From: Pontibacter korlensis | GTDB lineage: Bacteria; Bacteroidota; Bacteroidia; Cytophagales; Hymenobacteraceae | Length of the DNA: 64,000 nt | Assembly (NCBI RefSeq): GCF_000973725.1 | Contig: NZ_CP009621.1 | Location: forward strand, 1,493,501-1,557,500 | Direction: 5' to 3' | Shown here: piece after piece, positions 62,082 through 64,000 of the stretch | Layout: each line of letters opens with the position of its first letter | Position numbering within the stretch: the stretch's first letter is position 1 | Program-made: the position numbers and the translations under genes | The notes under the pieces: model-generated | What the model was told of the DNA's origin: nothing | Database searches by the model: none | What the model saw: the letters and a program-made list of their open reading frames with translations, nothing else

Positions 62082-63128
62082 ATGGCTGATACGAAAGATA
62101 AGGCAAAAGCGAAGTCGGCGAAAGCAAAGGTACAGGCTGAGCCAAAGTTTTCAAAGGAAACATACATGTGGTGGTATGAGTCGATGAAGCTCATGCGCCG
62201 CTTTGAAGAGAAGGCGGGCCAACTATATGGCCAGCAAAAAATCAAAGGTTTCTGCCACCTATACATTGGTCAGGAAGCATGTGCTGCTGGTGCTGCAAGT
62301 GCCCTGCAGAAAGGTGACAAGTGGATTACTGCTTACCGCGACCACGCACACCCACTGGCGCTAGGTACTAGCCCTAATGCTATTATGGCAGAGTTGTTTG
62401 CAAAGGCTACTGGTTGCTCTAAGGGCAAAGGTGGTTCTATGCACATCTTCGATAAGGAAGTAGGCTTTATGGGTGGCCACGGTATTGTGGGTGCTCAGGT
62501 GCCAATGGGCGCAGGTATTGCCTTTGCTGAGAAGTATAACAACACTGGTAACGTGTGTATCACTTACATGGGTGACGGTGCTGTTCGCCAGGGTGCTTTC
62601 CACGAGGCCCTGAACATGGCCATGACCTGGAAGCTGCCTGTGATCTTCGTGATCGAGAACAACGGTTATGCAATGGGTACTTCTGTACAGCGTACCTCTA
62701 ACGTAACAGAACTTTACAAACTGGGCGAAAGCTACGACATCCCTTCTGAGCCGGTTGACGCAATGGAGGTAGAGAAGGTACACGAGGCAGTGGCAAGAGC
62801 TGCAGAGCGTGCACGTGCTGGTGAAGGCCCAACCTTGTTGGAGTTCAGAACTTACCGCTACAAAGGTCACTCTATGTCTGACCCTGCTAAGTACAGAACT
62901 AAAGAGGAGCTGGAAGATTACAAAGGCCGCGACACTATTGAGTCTGTAAAAGCAACTATCCTGCAGAACGGATGGGCTACTGAGGAAGAGCTGGACCAGA
63001 TTGATGACAAAATAAAGCAGCAGGTAGCTGAGTCTGTAGAGTTTGCTGAAAACTCTCCTTATCCAGAACCAGAAGAGCTTTACACAGACATCTACATTGA
63101 GAAGGACTATCCATTCATAATGGACTAA
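62082..63128 (+). CDS. pdhA: Pyruvate dehydrogenase E1 component, alpha subunit
   Basis: A 348-residue TPP-dependent E1 alpha subunit, which with the beta subunit decarboxylates pyruvate and feeds acetyl-CoA into the TCA cycle. An Ala/Lys-rich lead (residues 1-25) precedes the conserved domain; the TPP-binding motif runs from GDGAVRQGAFHE (164-175) to IENNGYAMGT (191-200). The region HSMSDPAKYRTKEEL near residue 265 carries a serine loop like the regulatory phosphorylation loops of other E1 enzymes. The gene for the beta subunit is not adjacent downstream. Confidence 0.92.
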   Translation: MADTKDKAKAKSAKAKVQAEPKFSKETYMWWYESMKLMRRFEEKAGQLYGQQKIKGFCHLYIGQEACAAGAASALQKGDKWITAYRDHAHPLALGTSPNAIMAELFAKATGCSKGKGGSMHIFDKEVGFMGGHGIVGAQVPMGAGIAFAEKYNNTGNVCITYMGDGAVRQGAFHEALNMAMTWKLPVIFVIENNGYAMGTSVQRTSNVTELYKLGESYDIPSEPVDAMEVEKVHEAVARAAERARAGEGPTLLEFRTYRYKGHSMSDPAKYRTKEELEDYKGRDTIESVKATILQNGWATEEELDQIDDKIKQQVAESVEFAENSPYPEPEELYTDIYIEKDYPFIMD

Positions 63129-63216
63129 GTCTCATTTATTCAAGATAACAGGAATTAAAAGTTATAAATTTGTTGTTCGGGATCTAGAAGTATTGATTCT
63201 AATTACTTTTAATTCA

Positions 63217-63224
63217 TACTTTTG
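63217..63224 (+). promoter_or_regulatory. -7 element for the TPR protein gene
   Basis: TACTTTTG fits TAnnTTTG, with an ATTG about 21 bases upstream as a possible -33 element. A second match, TAAATTTG, lies at 63165-63172. Confidence 0.55.
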
Positions 63225-63248
63225 AGGTTATAATACATTAACACACTG

Positions 63249-63962
63249 ATGGCAAAAGAAACAGTTAAGAACCACAGCGAGTTTGAGGAGCTGGTTGAGA
63301 ACCCTGATGCATTGGCAGACCGCCTGTCGCAGTCAGAGGACTTTGTGAAGAAAAACAAATCAAAGTTGCTGGGAATATTCATCGCCATCGCTGCTGTTAT
63401 TGTTGGTGGTTTTCTGTACTACAACTACCGCAGCACGCAGAATGTAGAAGCTCAGAACGCTATGTTCCAGGCTGTTTACTATTTCGAGGCAGATTCTCTG
63501 AGCAAAGCCTTAAACGGTGACGGTCAGAATGCTAGTCTGTTGGAGATAGCTGATGAGTATAGCAGTACAGATGCCGGTAACCTGGCAAACTTCTATGCTG
63601 GTGTTGCGCTGTTAAAGCAGGGCCAGTATGCAGAGGCTGTAGAGCGTCTGGAGAACTTCAAGTCTGATGATTATCTGTTACAAGCTCGTGCATATAGCCT
63701 GACAGGCGATGCGCTGTTAGAGCAGGGTAAGCATAAGGAAGCCGCTGACATGTATAAGAAGGCAGCTAACCATAATGCAAATCCTTTCTTCTCTCCGCAG
63801 TACCTGATGAAAGCGGGTATTGCTTATGAAGCAGGTAACAACTACAGCGCAGCTGCTGAAGTGTATGACCAGATCATCAAGGAATATGTAGCTTCTTCGG
63901 AGGTAACAGATGCCAAGAAGTATAAAGCCCGTGCCGAACTGTTGGCAGGTGGCAACAACTAA
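63249..63962 (+). CDS. TPR-containing membrane-anchored protein (YfgM-like)
   Basis: A 237-residue protein with one membrane helix near residues 40-60 (LLGIFIAIAAVIVGGFLYY) and tetratricopeptide-like helices after it (for example NLANFYAGVALLKQGQYAEAVERL, SLTGDALLEQGKHKEAADMYKKA, KAGIAYEAGNNYSAAAEVYDQI). The topology (short cytoplasmic N-terminus, periplasmic TPRs) resembles YfgM-type proteins, which assist protein folding or secretion near the Sec translocon. It has its own promoter-like element and follows pdhA after a 120-base spacer. Confidence 0.8.
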   Translation: MAKETVKNHSEFEELVENPDALADRLSQSEDFVKKNKSKLLGIFIAIAAVIVGGFLYYNYRSTQNVEAQNAMFQAVYYFEADSLSKALNGDGQNASLLEIADEYSSTDAGNLANFYAGVALLKQGQYAEAVERLENFKSDDYLLQARAYSLTGDALLEQGKHKEAADMYKKAANHNANPFFSPQYLMKAGIAYEAGNNYSAAAEVYDQIIKEYVASSEVTDAKKYKARAELLAGGNN

Positions 63963-64000
63963 GTATAAGCAGGCTTGTGCCTAAAGTATAAAAAGCGCTT

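Noticed and set aside
1..64000. rRNA or tRNA genes, CRISPR arrays, prophage, integron
   Set aside because: Read on both strands; no cloverleaf, repeat-spacer array, phage structural gene or attC-like array was found.

Overview
The window looks like part of the chromosome of a Bacteroidota member of the Cytophagales, most like the Hymenobacteraceae (Pontibacter and relatives). The evidence is gliding / type IX secretion genes (PorP/SprF-like protein, GldJ, a protein with a T9SS sorting domain), the Bacteroidota -7 promoter element TAnnTTTG upstream of many genes, and families typical of this phylum (DUF4175 protein, head-GIN protein, DUF4265). This assignment is from recognition, not from a search. 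I see no rRNA or tRNA gene, CRISPR array or prophage.

Layout. 1-7 kb: a PorP/SprF-like fragment, gldJ, mqo on the reverse strand, a broken comF, a CMD-family protein and exonuclease III. 7.2-15.9 kb: a forward run of a large DUF4175 membrane/coiled-coil protein, an RsbW-like ATPase, ybeY, mnmG with a perfect parS site in its leader, a methyltransferase and an Ig-like lipoprotein. 15.9-17.3 kb: an IS4-family element. 17.3-18.6 kb: a non-coding stretch with a cluster of DnaA-box-like sequences and AT-rich tracts, a candidate oriC. 18.6-25.7 kb: a CPA2 antiporter, a DUF4385 protein, a PiT-type transporter, glyS and a 55-residue conserved protein. 25.8-32.4 kb: an RND/MMPL transporter overlapping ileS, then lspA. 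32.5-47.4 kb: mainly housekeeping genes (two HAD phosphatases, a dual peptide-type ABC ATPase, a DUF695/RraB protein, rnr, a polyprenyl synthetase, rhomboid, fasciclin, an SLC13 permease, a frameshifted DUF2490 gene, an MsbA-like ABC exporter). 47.5-51.8 kb: a candidate small RNA, then a reverse-strand operon of N-formylglutamate amidohydrolase, a QEGLA/DUF1704 (MATCAP-like) putative metallopeptidase and a glutathione-synthetase-like ATP-grasp ligase. 52-64 kb: small membrane and zinc-ribbon proteins, a GIN protein, a subclass B1 metallo-beta-lactamase behind an M28 peptidase, a hotdog thioesterase, a SUMF1-like protein with a T9SS repeat protein, recF with a DUF721/DciA-like gene, pdhA and a TPR protein.

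How it fits together. parS, the DnaA-box cluster, mnmG, recF and the DciA-like gene all lie within 50 kb, which suggests the window is close to the replication origin. The most intriguing gene set is the amidohydrolase / QEGLA peptidase / ATP-grasp operon, which pairs a possible amino-acid ligase with a possible carboxypeptidase and an amide hydrolase. Across the window the heptamer TATACTT/AAGTATA is strongly over-represented by eye, in genes and between them, but absent from the IS element.
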